DNA of 33,593 nucleotides from Thermoplasmata archaeon (GTDB lineage: Archaea > Thermoplasmatota > Thermoplasmata > Lutacidiplasmatales > UBA184), in assembly GCA_030037265.1 (NCBI GenBank), contig JASHRQ010000046.1, positions 1 to 33,593 on the forward strand, read 5' to 3'. Position 1 is the stretch's first letter, and every line of letters begins with the position of its first letter. This document shows, piece after piece, positions 13,430 through 21,542 of this stretch. The notes beneath the pieces are model-generated. The model saw only the letters and a program-made list of their open reading frames with translations, ran no database searches and was not told the DNA's origin. Both the position numbers and the translations under genes were made by a program.

Positions 13430-14851
13430 ATGCCCGCCCCGGACGAACCGGTCGTGGTGATCGGGGCCGGGCCGGCCGGTCTCGCGTGCGGGGAGCGGCT
13501 GCTCGCCGCCGGGGTCCCGTGCCTCCTCCTCGAGGCCCGGGACCGGGTCGGGGGCCGGACCCTCACCGACTACTCGCTGGCGCCGGGGTTCCCCGTGGAG
13601 CTGGGCGCGCAGATGATCCACGGGCGGCATGTCGTGACCCATCGCTGGGCCGCGGCGCTCGGCCTCTCGACCACGCCGTGGCCGATCCTGCAGCGCAGCC
13701 GGATGGTCGTCGAGGGGCGGGCGGCGGCCTTCCCGTGGTTCGCCTTCCCGCTCTACCCCCGGTTCGGGACGCGGGCGTTCCTTCGCGGCGTCCGCACGAT
13801 CCCGCGGGAGCTGATGGCGCACCGGCCCCCGGACGAGTCGCTCGCGAGCTTCCTCGCCCGCCGTCCGCCGCCCGAGGGCGCGCGGCGGATCGTGGAGATC
13901 CTGCACGCCCATGCCTACGCCGCCGACGCCGACCAGATCGGCGTCGACGGGCCGGCGGAGGAGGCGCGCGCGGCGTCCGAACGGTTCGGCTACCGGAACT
14001 TCCGGTTGGAGGGGGGATACTCGGAGCTGTTCCGCCGCCGCGCCGACCCGTGGAAGGACCGCATCCGGCTAGGCACCCGGGCGACCCGCATCCGCGTGGC
14101 GAACGACCACCTCCGGGTGGAGACGGAGAGCGGGCCGGACGCGTCCCCGGCGACCTGGGCGGCCTCGCGCGTGGTGGTCACGGTGCCGCTGGGCGTGCTG
14201 CAGCACCGCGCGATCGAGTTCGACCCGCCGCTCCCCGCGTCGAAGCAGCGCGCGATCGACCGGCTCGCGTTCGGCACGGGATACGCGCTCCAGCTCCGGC
14301 TCGCAGGGGGGAACCTCCGGGAGCGGTTGGGGAACTTCTCGGTGGTCTGGGGCGGCGGCGCCTCGTCGTTCCACCGGCCGGCGCTGGGCCGCCCCGGACT
14401 CCCGGAGATCCTCACTTCGTTCACCGTGGGCCGCGAGGCCGGCCGCCGGTCGCTGATGAGCGAGGCCGAGCGGCTCGAGGCGACGCTCGCCGAGCTCCGC
14501 TCGATCCTTCCGTCCGGGGCCGACCCGGGTCGCGTGGGCGCCGCCTCGGTCCACCTCTGGCCGCTCGACCCCTACTCTCGAGGGGCGTACTCCTTCCTCC
14601 CGGTCGGCGTGGGCCTCGACGCGCGACGCGAACTGGCGGCGCCGGTAGACGGCCGGCTCTTCTTCGCCGGGGAGGCCACGCACACGGCGGGCGAATCCAC
14701 GACGGTGCACGGCGCGATCGAGACCGGCTACCGCGCGGCGGACGAGGTACTCCGGTCGCTCCGCACCGGGCCGGCGGTCGCGGGGGAATCCGCCGGGCGG
14801 ACGGCCGGTCCCAGCGTTCCACGGTTCCATCCCGCCCTCCCGTCGGAGTGA
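13430..14851 (+). CDS. FAD-dependent amine oxidase (monoamine oxidase-like)
   Basis: The 473-residue protein has a dinucleotide-binding fold near the N-terminus, VVVIGAGPAGLACGERLLAA, followed by LLEARDRVGGRT, the paired FAD signature of flavin amine oxidases. The middle has RVVVTVPLGVLQ, and the C-terminus closes with RLFFAGEATHTAGESTTVHGAIETGYRAA, the FAD/substrate-pocket segment. These establish the MAO/polyamine-oxidase-like family; the substrate is open. A Pro/Ser-rich tail of about 30 residues ends the protein. It appears to be transcribed singly; the upstream 70 bases lack a clear TATA box. Confidence 0.9.
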   Translation: MPAPDEPVVVIGAGPAGLACGERLLAAGVPCLLLEARDRVGGRTLTDYSLAPGFPVELGAQMIHGRHVVTHRWAAALGLSTTPWPILQRSRMVVEGRAAAFPWFAFPLYPRFGTRAFLRGVRTIPRELMAHRPPDESLASFLARRPPPEGARRIVEILHAHAYAADADQIGVDGPAEEARAASERFGYRNFRLEGGYSELFRRRADPWKDRIRLGTRATRIRVANDHLRVETESGPDASPATWAASRVVVTVPLGVLQHRAIEFDPPLPASKQRAIDRLAFGTGYALQLRLAGGNLRERLGNFSVVWGGGASSFHRPALGRPGLPEILTSFTVGREAGRRSLMSEAERLEATLAELRSILPSGADPGRVGAASVHLWPLDPYSRGAYSFLPVGVGLDARRELAAPVDGRLFFAGEATHTAGESTTVHGAIETGYRAADEVLRSLRTGPAVAGESAGRTAGPSVPRFHPALPSE

Positions 14852-14920
14852 CCGACCGATGGCCCGCGGGGAACGGCGCCCCCGGGAACCCGCGAGGGCC
14901 CCGCCGAGCCGGGCCAAGCC

Positions 14921-14926
14921 ATTAAT
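14921..14926 (+). promoter_or_regulatory. TATA-like box for the Kelch/PKD surface-protein operon
   Basis: ATTAAT lies about 30 nt before ATG 14954, in an otherwise G+C-only stretch. Confidence 0.6.
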
Positions 14927-14953
14927 CGACCCCCGCGGCTAGAACGTAGCGGA

Positions 14954-16492
14954 ATGCGGCCGAGCCACCCCCGTCGTTCATCGGGCCGGCGGCGGTCGCT
15001 CGCCCGGGCGCTCGTCGTCGTCGGGCTCCTGGCGTGCCTCGTCACGACCCCGGTGCTCGTTGGGGCGTCCGGTCCGGCCTGCGACCGGGCCGACACGACG
15101 CTCTGCGCTCCCGCGGCGCCGTCCTCGGCGAGTACCGCGGCCTCGACGTCCTCGTTCCCCGGCGCGTACCCGTCGCCGCGCGAGGGAGCGCGCCTCGCCG
15201 TGGACCTGCCGTACACCGAGGCGGTCCTGTTCGGGGGCGAGACCCCCTCCGGCCAGATCCTGGGGGATACCTGGACCGTCTATCCGGGCTCCTACGGGGT
15301 GAACTGGACGGAGCTCTCGCCGTCCGCCGCGCCGACGCCCCGCTACGACTACGCCCTCACGTACGACGGGGCGATGGGCGAGGACCTGCTGTTCGGCGGC
15401 AACTCGTCCACGGGACCGTTGAACGACAGCTGGACCTTCTCCGACGGGGCGTGGACCAACGTGACGACGGGCGTCGCGCCGCCGGCGCGGAGCGGCGCCG
15501 TGCTCGTCTACGACCCGGTGGACTCCGAGGCGGTGCTGTTCGGGGGCGAGGGCGCCCAGGGGCCGCTCAACGACACGTGGACGTACAGCCCGACGGCCGG
15601 CTGGGAGAACGTCTCTCCCGTACACTCCCCGTCGCCGCGCTCCGGTGCGGCGGCCGCGTACGACGGGGAGTGCGGCTGCGTGCTGCTGTTCGGCGGCCGC
15701 GCGGCGGACGGAGCCGCGTTAGGCGACACCTGGACGTTCGCGTCCGGCGCGTGGACCGAATTATTCCCCTCCGGGGCACCTCCGGCCCGCTACGAGGCCG
15801 GCATGGCGAACCTGAGCGCGTACGGGGTCCTGCTGTTCGGAGGCTCGAACGGGACCGGGGACCTCGGCGACACCTACACGTTCGGGAATCTCACGGGCGG
15901 GTGGACGTACCAGGGCACGGGACCGGCCCCGCGGGCCGACCCCGCGCTCGCCTGGTTCCCGGGCAACAACGGCGGCGGGGTCGACATCGGCGAAGCGAAC
16001 TACTCCTACGCGCTGCTGTTCGGCGGCTACCAGGGCTCCACGCCGTTCAACGACAGCTGGGGCTGGAATCCGACCTGGTTCGAGCTCGCGAACCCGGGGT
16101 TCGGCTTCGACATCGTCGCGTCGTCCACGCTCCTCGCCTGGGGGGAGTCGCTCACGGTCTCCGTCTCGGTCCTCGGCGGCAGCCCGCCGTTCTCCTTCGC
16201 GTACGGCGGGGAGCCGCCCGGGTGCGGCGGCGCGAACGGCTCGTCCTTCTCGTGCGTCCCGTCCGCGCCGGGAGGCTATCTCGTCACGGTGGCCGTCGGG
16301 GACCGCCTCGGGAACCAATCGGTCCACTCCATCGCCCTCTCCGTCGCGACGCCGACGAGTCCGCCGGTCGGGAGCGTACCCTCGCCGCTCGGCTTCTCCG
16401 ACTGGCTGCTGCTCGCTCCGGTCGCGGGAGGGATCGCCCTGCTGGGCCTCTCCGGCCGCTCGCCCCGGCCACCGAGGGCCCCCTCCCCGTGA
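14954..16492 (+). CDS. Secreted or anchored Kelch-repeat surface protein
   Basis: The 512-residue protein begins with a basic stretch and a hydrophobic segment (LARALVVVGLLACLVTTPVL) typical of a signal peptide. Six Kelch blades follow, marked by repeated LFGG motifs with downstream DTWT/DSWT and paired PxPR turns, spanning about residues 85-365. An Ig/PKD-like beta domain follows (about 390-465), then a hydrophobic C-terminal anchor (DWLLLAPVAGGIALLGL) and a short basic tail. It is probably displayed on the cell surface; Kelch propellers bind proteins or glycans. Galactose-oxidase catalysis is not indicated. Its TGA stop overlaps the GTG of the next gene (GTGA), showing translational coupling. 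Confidence 0.9.
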   Translation: MRPSHPRRSSGRRRSLARALVVVGLLACLVTTPVLVGASGPACDRADTTLCAPAAPSSASTAASTSSFPGAYPSPREGARLAVDLPYTEAVLFGGETPSGQILGDTWTVYPGSYGVNWTELSPSAAPTPRYDYALTYDGAMGEDLLFGGNSSTGPLNDSWTFSDGAWTNVTTGVAPPARSGAVLVYDPVDSEAVLFGGEGAQGPLNDTWTYSPTAGWENVSPVHSPSPRSGAAAAYDGECGCVLLFGGRAADGAALGDTWTFASGAWTELFPSGAPPARYEAGMANLSAYGVLLFGGSNGTGDLGDTYTFGNLTGGWTYQGTGPAPRADPALAWFPGNNGGGVDIGEANYSYALLFGGYQGSTPFNDSWGWNPTWFELANPGFGFDIVASSTLLAWGESLTVSVSVLGGSPPFSFAYGGEPPGCGGANGSSFSCVPSAPGGYLVTVAVGDRLGNQSVHSIALSVATPTSPPVGSVPSPLGFSDWLLLAPVAGGIALLGLSGRSPRPPRAPSP

Positions 16493-17094
16493 ACGGCCCT
16501 CCCCCACGGCGCGGACGCGTGGTCGGCTCGGTCGCGATGGCCGCGGGACTCCTCGTCCTCGTGACTGGCCTGGTCGCCGCCCCCGTCGGAGCCCTGCCCG
16601 GCGCGGCGGCCCGACCGACGGGGACGGCGCTCGGCCCCGAGCCGTTGGCGTCGCCGCTGGAGGTCGGCATCACCCTGGCCCCGACGACGACGACCGCGGG
16701 CTCGACGGTCCGCATCGAGGTCGTCGCCTCGGGCGGCGTACCGCTCGTCAACTCGACCGGGGGGGACTACTACATCCTCACGGTCCTGTTCGGGGACGGC
16801 GGGCTCCGGGTGCTCGACACGTGCAACCCGTGCACCGTGGACCATACGTACGACCGCCCGGGCAACTACTCGGTCTCCGCGATCGCGGCGGACGGTACCA
16901 GCACGACCGCGAACGCGACGACGCGGCTGTGGGTGCGGTCCGCCACGAACCCCGTCGTCACGGACCTCGAATACGCGGGACTGGGCGCCGCGCTCGCCCT
17001 CGAAGCCGCCGCCGCCGTGTACCTCGTTCGGCGGCGCCGGGCCCCGCCGCCGCGGACCTCGGCTCCCGTCGGAGACCCGCCGAAACCTTCGTAA
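16489..17094 (+). CDS. Small membrane-anchored PKD-like surface protein
   Basis: The 201-residue protein has an N-terminal hydrophobic signal segment (VAMAAGLLVLVTGLVAAP). One PKD/Ig-like domain follows (about 60-150) with VLFGDGG and DHTYDRPGNYSVSAIA, the classic PKD signature. A Cys pair (CNPC) sits inside it and may form a disulfide outside the cell. The C-terminal anchor (LGAALALEAAAAVYLV) is followed by RRRR. GTG 16489 overlaps the Kelch gene's stop codon, so the two are translated together and the proteins probably work on the same surface. The long upstream open frame in this phase is a shadow of the Kelch gene. Confidence 0.85.
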   Translation: MNGPPPRRGRVVGSVAMAAGLLVLVTGLVAAPVGALPGAAARPTGTALGPEPLASPLEVGITLAPTTTTAGSTVRIEVVASGGVPLVNSTGGDYYILTVLFGDGGLRVLDTCNPCTVDHTYDRPGNYSVSAIAADGTSTTANATTRLWVRSATNPVVTDLEYAGLGAALALEAAAAVYLVRRRRAPPPRTSAPVGDPPKPS

Positions 17095-17096
17095 GC
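17090..17096 (+). promoter_or_regulatory. TATA-like box for the MOSC gene
   Basis: CGTAAGC overlaps the preceding stop codon and lies 27 nt before ATG 17120. Confidence 0.5.
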
Positions 17097-17119
17097 CCGG
17101 ACGGGTAGAGCGCGGACCG

Positions 17120-17644
17120 ATGCCCCGCTCCGCCGCCCCGGACCCGTCGGACGGCGAGGGCCGGGTCCTCTCGCTCCACCGGAAGCCCGAGGTCCCGGGC
17201 GAGCACGGGCTCCCGAAGGCGGAGATCGCCGAGGTGCTCGTGACCGCCCGCGGAGTGGAGGGAGACTTCAACCGGTACCGCCACGAGGTGCAGCGGGACG
17301 AGCCCGGGCAGGCGCTGCTCCTGATGCCGATCGAGATGATCCGGACGCTCAACGAGGAGGGGTGGCCGATCCGTCCCGGCGACCTCGGCGAGAACGTCAC
17401 GACCGAGCGGATCCCGTACGACCGGTTCCGGGTGGGCGGCCGCGTGAGGGTCGGCGAGGTGCTCGCGGAGGTCTCGAAGCCGTGCACGCCGTGCACCAAC
17501 CTCGAGCTCCTCCCGTACGTCGGCCACGCCCGGGGACCCGAGTTCATCCGCACGATGGTCGGGCGACGGGGCTGGTACGCCTGGGTCCGCTCGGAGGGCC
17601 GGGTCCGACGGGGCGACCCGATCCAGCTCCTCCCCGCGAAGTAG
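17120..17644 (+). CDS. MOSC-domain protein
   Basis: The 174-residue protein is a MOSC beta-barrel domain: GVEGDFNRYR, LLLMPIEMIRTLNEEGWPI, PGDLGENVTTERI and a VGEVLAEVSKPCTPCTNLE strand carrying the conserved Cys (CTPC). MOSC domains occur in molybdenum-cofactor sulfurases and mARC reductases, where they handle sulfur or cofactor. This stand-alone form is common in prokaryotes and has no fixed substrate. The start is supported by a TATA-like box 27 nt upstream that overlaps the stop of the PKD gene, so it has its own promoter. Confidence 0.88.
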   Translation: MPRSAAPDPSDGEGRVLSLHRKPEVPGEHGLPKAEIAEVLVTARGVEGDFNRYRHEVQRDEPGQALLLMPIEMIRTLNEEGWPIRPGDLGENVTTERIPYDRFRVGGRVRVGEVLAEVSKPCTPCTNLELLPYVGHARGPEFIRTMVGRRGWYAWVRSEGRVRRGDPIQLLPAK

Positions 17645-17702
17645 ACCGCGCGGGTCGACCCACAGAGTAGATGAGCCGGAAGCCGGCTCTTGGGGACGAC
17701 GG

Positions 17703-18419
17703 ATGACGATCAACCTGCGCGTCAGCCTCACGATCTTCTCGATCGGATTCGCGCTGGAGGCCGGCGAGGACGTCTACTACCTCGTCACGGGCTCCGTCCG
17801 GCTCTTCGCCGGCGGCCTCCTCTTCGCGATCGGCATCGCGGCCACGGTGCTGGGACTCCTGTTCCTCACGATCGGACGCCACGAGTGGAACGAGCTCCAC
17901 CGGGACCGGGTCCGGAGCGCGCACTGGACGTTCGCCACCGTGGTGCTGCTCGGCGTGGCCGCGGCGCTGCCCGTCGCCTACTACCTGTACCGCCCCGGCA
18001 CCGGGATGCCCGCCTGGGCGGCGCTGGAGGTCGGGGCCGCCGTCGCGGGGTCGCTGTTCTTCACGTTCATCCTGTACGCGGTCATCGTCTACCACCTGCT
18101 CGGCCGCGCGGGCCGGGCGGTGCTCGTGGGCGCGCTCGCGGCGGCCGTGCCGGTCTGCGGGGACGTCGGCTGGCGGGTGTCGCAGGGACTCCCGTCGTAC
18201 CTGCTCCTCGCGCGGTCCAGCCCGCTCACCCTCGTCGCCGTCGTGGAGCCGATCGTCTCGCTCCTGTCGTACATGTTCCTCGCCTACCTGCTGTTCCTCG
18301 CGGCGTTCGTCGCCGCCCACCGCCGGGTCGCGCAGGGCGCCCCCGTGCGGAGCCCCGCGCGATGGGTCCCGCCGTCGGCGCCGCCGTCGAGCCCGCCGCC
18401 GGGCCGGTCGGGCGCCTGA
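17703..18419 (+). CDS. Polytopic membrane protein, function unknown
   Basis: The 238-residue protein has about six hydrophobic segments (from IFSIGFALEAGEDVYYLVTG through the long one ending LFLAAFVAAH) and a Pro/Ser-rich C-terminal tail. The first loop contains two acidic residues in GEDVYY, and the second segment ends in RHEWNELHRDRV. No family is recognised. ATG 17703 is the first start after an AT-containing stretch (GAGTAGATG near 17666). It sits between the MOSC and aminotransferase genes on the same strand, but neither spacing nor promoters tie it to them. Confidence 0.7.
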   Translation: MTINLRVSLTIFSIGFALEAGEDVYYLVTGSVRLFAGGLLFAIGIAATVLGLLFLTIGRHEWNELHRDRVRSAHWTFATVVLLGVAAALPVAYYLYRPGTGMPAWAALEVGAAVAGSLFFTFILYAVIVYHLLGRAGRAVLVGALAAAVPVCGDVGWRVSQGLPSYLLLARSSPLTLVAVVEPIVSLLSYMFLAYLLFLAAFVAAHRRVAQGAPVRSPARWVPPSAPPSSPPPGRSGA

Positions 18420-18422
18420 GCC

Positions 18423-18440
18423 GGGGGCCCGGGGGCCCCC
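18423..18440. other. G/C-only inverted repeat after a stop codon
   Basis: Runs of G and C form a seven-pair stem with a four-base loop directly after the stop codon of the membrane-protein gene. There is no T-run, so it is not a typical archaeal terminator; it may only shape the mRNA end. Confidence 0.3.
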
Positions 18441-18468
18441 GCCGGACCTCCCGCCGGCGCGGGAGCGA

Positions 18469-18473
18469 TTTAA
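18469..18473 (+). promoter_or_regulatory. TATA-like box for the aminotransferase gene
   Basis: TTTAA lies 26 nt before ATG 18497 and excludes the long upstream open frame. Confidence 0.65.
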
Positions 18474-18496
18474 CTCGGGCGGCCATCGGTCCCGCG

Positions 18497-19639
18497 ATGC
18501 ACGTCGACGAGATCGGGGAGTCGCCGATCCTCTCGCTCATCGACCGGATCTTCGAGCGCCGCCAGCGGGGCGAGGCCGTCCTCGGCCTCCACATCGGGGA
18601 GCCCGCGTTCGACACGCCGGAGGGCATCCGCGCCGCCGCGGCGCGCGCGATGAGCGAGGGGCTCACGCACTACACGTCGGCGCAGGGGATGCCCGACCTC
18701 CGGGAGGCGATCGCGCGCCGGATGGAGCGGCGCCACCGGATCCCGTGCTCCGCCGCAGACGTCGTCGTGCTGCCGGCGAAGTACGCGATCTTCGCGAGCC
18801 TGCTCGCCACCGTCGGCGAGGGGGACGAGGTGCTGCTGCCCGACCCGACGTACCTGTTCGAGCAGCCGGTCCGGCTCGTCGGCGCCCGACCGGTCTACTT
18901 CCCGCTGCGGCCGGACTTCTCCTTCGACGCGGAGGCGCTCGCGCGGGCGGTCACGCCGCGCAGCCGGGTGCTGATCCTCACCTCCCCGTCGAACCCCACC
19001 GGCCGGGTCCTGTCGCGGGCCGAGGTCGGGGAGGCGCTCGAGGTCGCGCGCCGCCATCGGCTCCACGTGCTGAGCGACGAGACGTACGAGTCGCTCGTCT
19101 ACGAGGGCACGCACGTCGCCCCCGCGAGCCTCCCGGAGGCGGACGGCCGGGTGGTGACGATCGGGAGCTTCTCGAAGCTGTTCGCGATGACCGGCTGGCG
19201 CGCGGGGTACGCCATCGCCCCGCCCGAGCTCCGCGCCCGGCTCGTGAAGGTGATGGAGCACACGCTCACCTGCCTCCCGCCGTTCATCCAGCGCGCGTGC
19301 CTGTGGGGGCTCGAGCACGCCGAGGCGGACGTCGACCGGTTCCGCGAGGAGTTCCGGCAGCGCCGGGACCGGCTCCTCGGTTGGCTCCACGGCGCGCCGG
19401 GCCTCACCGTCCGGCGCCCCGAGGGGGCGTTCTACCTCTTCCCCCGGTACGCCGGTCCGATGTCGTCCGTCGACTTCTGCTACCGGCTCCTCGACGAGGA
19501 GGGGCTCGCCGTCGTCCCCGGCGTCTCGTTCGGACCGGGCGGGGAGCACCACGTCCGGATGAGCTTCTGCTCGTCCCTCGAGGACCTCCGGGAGGGAGCC
19601 CTCCGGCTCCGCCGGTTCCTGGAGCGGAATCCGGCGTGA
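18497..19639 (+). CDS. Class I/II PLP-dependent aminotransferase
   Basis: The 380-residue protein is a fold-type I aminotransferase of the aspartate-aminotransferase superfamily. It has LHIGEPAFDTP near the N-terminus, HYTSAQGMPDLREA, SPSNPTGRVLS (Asn166), LSDETYESLVY (Asp194, Tyr197), and the PLP lysine Lys227 in GSFSKLFAMTGWRAGY. It would transfer an amino group between an amino acid and a 2-oxo acid in the cytosol; the substrate is not evident. The segment before the PLP phosphate site reads LPAKYAIF rather than the common GAKQAI form. The downstream cyclase gene has its own promoter. Confidence 0.93.
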   Translation: MHVDEIGESPILSLIDRIFERRQRGEAVLGLHIGEPAFDTPEGIRAAAARAMSEGLTHYTSAQGMPDLREAIARRMERRHRIPCSAADVVVLPAKYAIFASLLATVGEGDEVLLPDPTYLFEQPVRLVGARPVYFPLRPDFSFDAEALARAVTPRSRVLILTSPSNPTGRVLSRAEVGEALEVARRHRLHVLSDETYESLVYEGTHVAPASLPEADGRVVTIGSFSKLFAMTGWRAGYAIAPPELRARLVKVMEHTLTCLPPFIQRACLWGLEHAEADVDRFREEFRQRRDRLLGWLHGAPGLTVRRPEGAFYLFPRYAGPMSSVDFCYRLLDEEGLAVVPGVSFGPGGEHHVRMSFCSSLEDLREGALRLRRFLERNPA

Positions 19640-19648
19640 GTCCACGCG

Positions 19649-19655
19649 CTTTTAG
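19649..19655 (+). promoter_or_regulatory. TATA-like box for the cyclase/SDR unit
   Basis: CTTTTAG lies 27 nt before ATG 19680. Confidence 0.65.
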
Positions 19656-19679
19656 GGAAACCCGCCTCTGCGCCGTCCG

Positions 19680-20339
19680 ATGGCGACGGAACCCACAGTC
19701 CACGACCTGACCGCCCTGCTGGAGACCCACATGCCGGTCTGGCCCACGGCGCCGCTGCCGGTCTTCGAGCCGGTGGCGATCCTCGCCCGCGACGGGCTCG
19801 CCGCCGAGCGCGTGAGCTGCCTCACGCATACCGGGACCCACCTCGACGCCCCGTTCCACCTCCTCGAGGGCGGGCGCACGGTCGACGAGATCCCGGCCGG
19901 CCGGCTCCTCGGCACGGCCGCGTTGCTGGACGTCCGCCACGACCTCGACGGGAACCTCATCCGGACCGCCGTGGTGGAGAAGCACTGGCCGCGCCGCTTC
20001 GAACCCGAGGTCGTGCTGCTCGAGACCGGCTGGAGCCGGCTCCGAGCCCCCACGCGCCAGTACCTCTACGAGTTCCCCGGCCTCGAGCCGGCGGCCGCCG
20101 AGTGGCTCGCGCGGAAGCCGCTCAAGGGCGTCGGCATTGACTCGCTCGGGATCGACCCGTTCTCGAACGCCCAGTTCGAGGCGCACAAGGCGCTGCTCGG
20201 GAAGGACCTCTGGGTCGTGGAGGCGCTCGACCACCTGGACGGGCTCCGCGAGGAGACGCCGTACCGCCTCGTCGTGGCGCCGCTCAAGATCGCCGGGGCG
20301 AGCGGCGCGATGGCCCGCGTGTTCGCGACCGAGGCGTGA
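19680..20339 (+). CDS. Cyclase-family (kynurenine-formamidase-like) metal hydrolase
   Basis: The 219-residue protein carries the family's metal site HTGTHLDAPFH (His50, His54, Asp56, His60) after an opening VHDLTALLETHMPVWP. It has the GIDSLGID segment near residue 155 and a C-terminal LKIAGASGAMARVFA. Members hydrolyse formylkynurenine, isatin or other amides and lactones using Zn or Mn; the substrate here is not known. Its TGA overlaps the GTG of the following SDR gene, so the two are translationally coupled and probably act in one small pathway. The kynurenine pathway is not otherwise represented in the window. Confidence 0.9.
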   Translation: MATEPTVHDLTALLETHMPVWPTAPLPVFEPVAILARDGLAAERVSCLTHTGTHLDAPFHLLEGGRTVDEIPAGRLLGTAALLDVRHDLDGNLIRTAVVEKHWPRRFEPEVVLLETGWSRLRAPTRQYLYEFPGLEPAAAEWLARKPLKGVGIDSLGIDPFSNAQFEAHKALLGKDLWVVEALDHLDGLREETPYRLVVAPLKIAGASGAMARVFATEA

Positions 20340-21142
20340 GCGCGCCGATGCCGGTCGCGTTGGGCCTCCGGGGCCAGCGGGTGTTCGTCACCGCGGCGAG
20401 CCAGGGGATCGGGTTCGCGACGGCGCGGGCGTTCCTCGAGGAGGGCGCGCGCGTCGTCGTGAACGGGTCGCACCCGGGCCGGCTCGCGGCGGCGGTCGAG
20501 CGGCTCCGGCCGCTCGGCGAGGTGCACGGGGTGGTCGCCGACCTGACGCAGGAGCAGGAGCTCGACCGCCTCGTGCGCGAGGCCCACGACGCGCTCGGCG
20601 GGTTCGACGTCCTCGCCTACGTCACGGGGTCGCCGGCCCCCGGCACGTTCCTCGAGCAGGACTTCGACCGGTGGCACGCCGCGGCGCTCCTGCTCGCCGT
20701 GAGCCCGGCGTACCTCGCGCGGCTCGTCGCGCGCTCGATGCTCGAGGACCGGATCGCCGGCCGGATGGTGTTCCTCGCCTCGTTCGCGATCCGCGAGCCG
20801 ATCGCGAACATCGCGACCTCCAACGTCTGCCGCATCGCCATCGCCGGCCTCGTCCGGACGCTCGCGCGGGAGCTGGGGCCCGTCGGGATCCGGGTGAACG
20901 GGGTGCTGCCCGGCTACATCGCGACGGAGCGCGTCGACCACGTGTTCGAGGACGCGGGCCGGCGGCGCGGGGTCCCGGCGGCGGAGGCGCGCGCGGCCGT
21001 CGAGCAGGAGATCCCGCTCGGGCGGATCGGCGCGCCGGAGGAGCTCGCCCGGGCGGTCCTGTTCCTCGGAAGCGACCTCTCGTCGTACGTGACGGGGGCG
21101 CTGCTCCCCGTCGACGGCGGGATCCTCCGGTCAGTCGGGTAG
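20336..21142 (+). CDS. Short-chain dehydrogenase family protein lacking the YxxxK motif
   Basis: The 268-residue protein has a Rossmann fold with TAASQGIG (19-26, for TGxxxGIG), the NAG-like position as VTGS, the catalytic Ser149, and GIRVNGVLPGYIATER after the active site. Thirteen residues after Ser149, where Tyr is expected, is Ser162, and the +4 Lys is Arg166 (SNVCR). The normal proton-transfer pair is thus missing. Divergent SDRs with an SNxxR segment exist, so this is a subfamily trait rather than decay. It may bind a nucleotide without classical catalysis. GTG 20336 overlaps the upstream stop; ATG 20348 is the alternative start. Confidence 0.88.
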   Translation: MSAPMPVALGLRGQRVFVTAASQGIGFATARAFLEEGARVVVNGSHPGRLAAAVERLRPLGEVHGVVADLTQEQELDRLVREAHDALGGFDVLAYVTGSPAPGTFLEQDFDRWHAAALLLAVSPAYLARLVARSMLEDRIAGRMVFLASFAIREPIANIATSNVCRIAIAGLVRTLARELGPVGIRVNGVLPGYIATERVDHVFEDAGRRRGVPAAEARAAVEQEIPLGRIGAPEELARAVLFLGSDLSSYVTGALLPVDGGILRSVG

Positions 21143-21154
21143 GTCGGCGGGCCG

Positions 21155-21511
21155 CTACGGCTCGTCGGGCGGAAGGGTCTCGGAGAGGAAGTCGCCGCGC
21201 TCGGGCGTGAAGACGTCGAGGATCACCGTCGGCCGCTTCGCGTCCGTCCGGAGCTCGTGGGGGACGTCCGGCGGCACGAAGTAGGCGTCCCCGGGACCCA
21301 TCGTCCACACCCGGTCGCCGACGGCGAACCGACCCCCGCCCTCGAGCACCGTGCCGTACTGCGCGTGCGGGTGCGTGTGCTTCGGGAACAGACGGTCCGG
21401 CTCGATCCGGTACAGGACGAGCATGCCGGACGGGGCGTGTGCGAGGATCCGCCGCCGGACCCCGGGCAGGATCTCGTGCCAGGCGTCGGGCCGGTCGTGC
21501 CAGAGCGGCAT
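21155..21511 (-). CDS. Cupin-fold protein
   Basis: The 118-residue protein is a single small cupin. Motif 1 is KHTHPHAQYGTVLEGGGRF and motif 2 is PGDAYFVPPDVPHELRT; the His/His/His and upstream Glu-like positions can bind a metal. Single-domain cupins are often dioxygenases, isomerases or sensor domains, and the ligand is unknown. ATG 21511 is chosen over GTG 21523 because the TATA-like box lies 25 nt from it. It is downstream of, and codirectional with, the cystathionine-synthase-like gene but has its own promoter. Confidence 0.85.
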   Translation of the reverse strand: MPLWHDRPDAWHEILPGVRRRILAHAPSGMLVLYRIEPDRLFPKHTHPHAQYGTVLEGGGRFAVGDRVWTMGPGDAYFVPPDVPHELRTDAKRPTVILDVFTPERGDFLSETLPPDEP

Positions 21512-21532
21512 GGGGACCCGCACGGGTCCGGG

Positions 21533-21538
21533 TATTAT
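21533..21538 (-). promoter_or_regulatory. TATA-like box for the cupin gene
   Basis: ATAATA on the minus strand lies 25 nt before ATG 21511 and decides that start. Confidence 0.6.
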
Positions 21539-21542
21539 CCCG

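Noticed and set aside
15200-16060. DNA repeats or a CRISPR-like array
   Set aside because: The periodicity is that of Kelch repeats at protein level; the DNA units are diverged and lack spacers.
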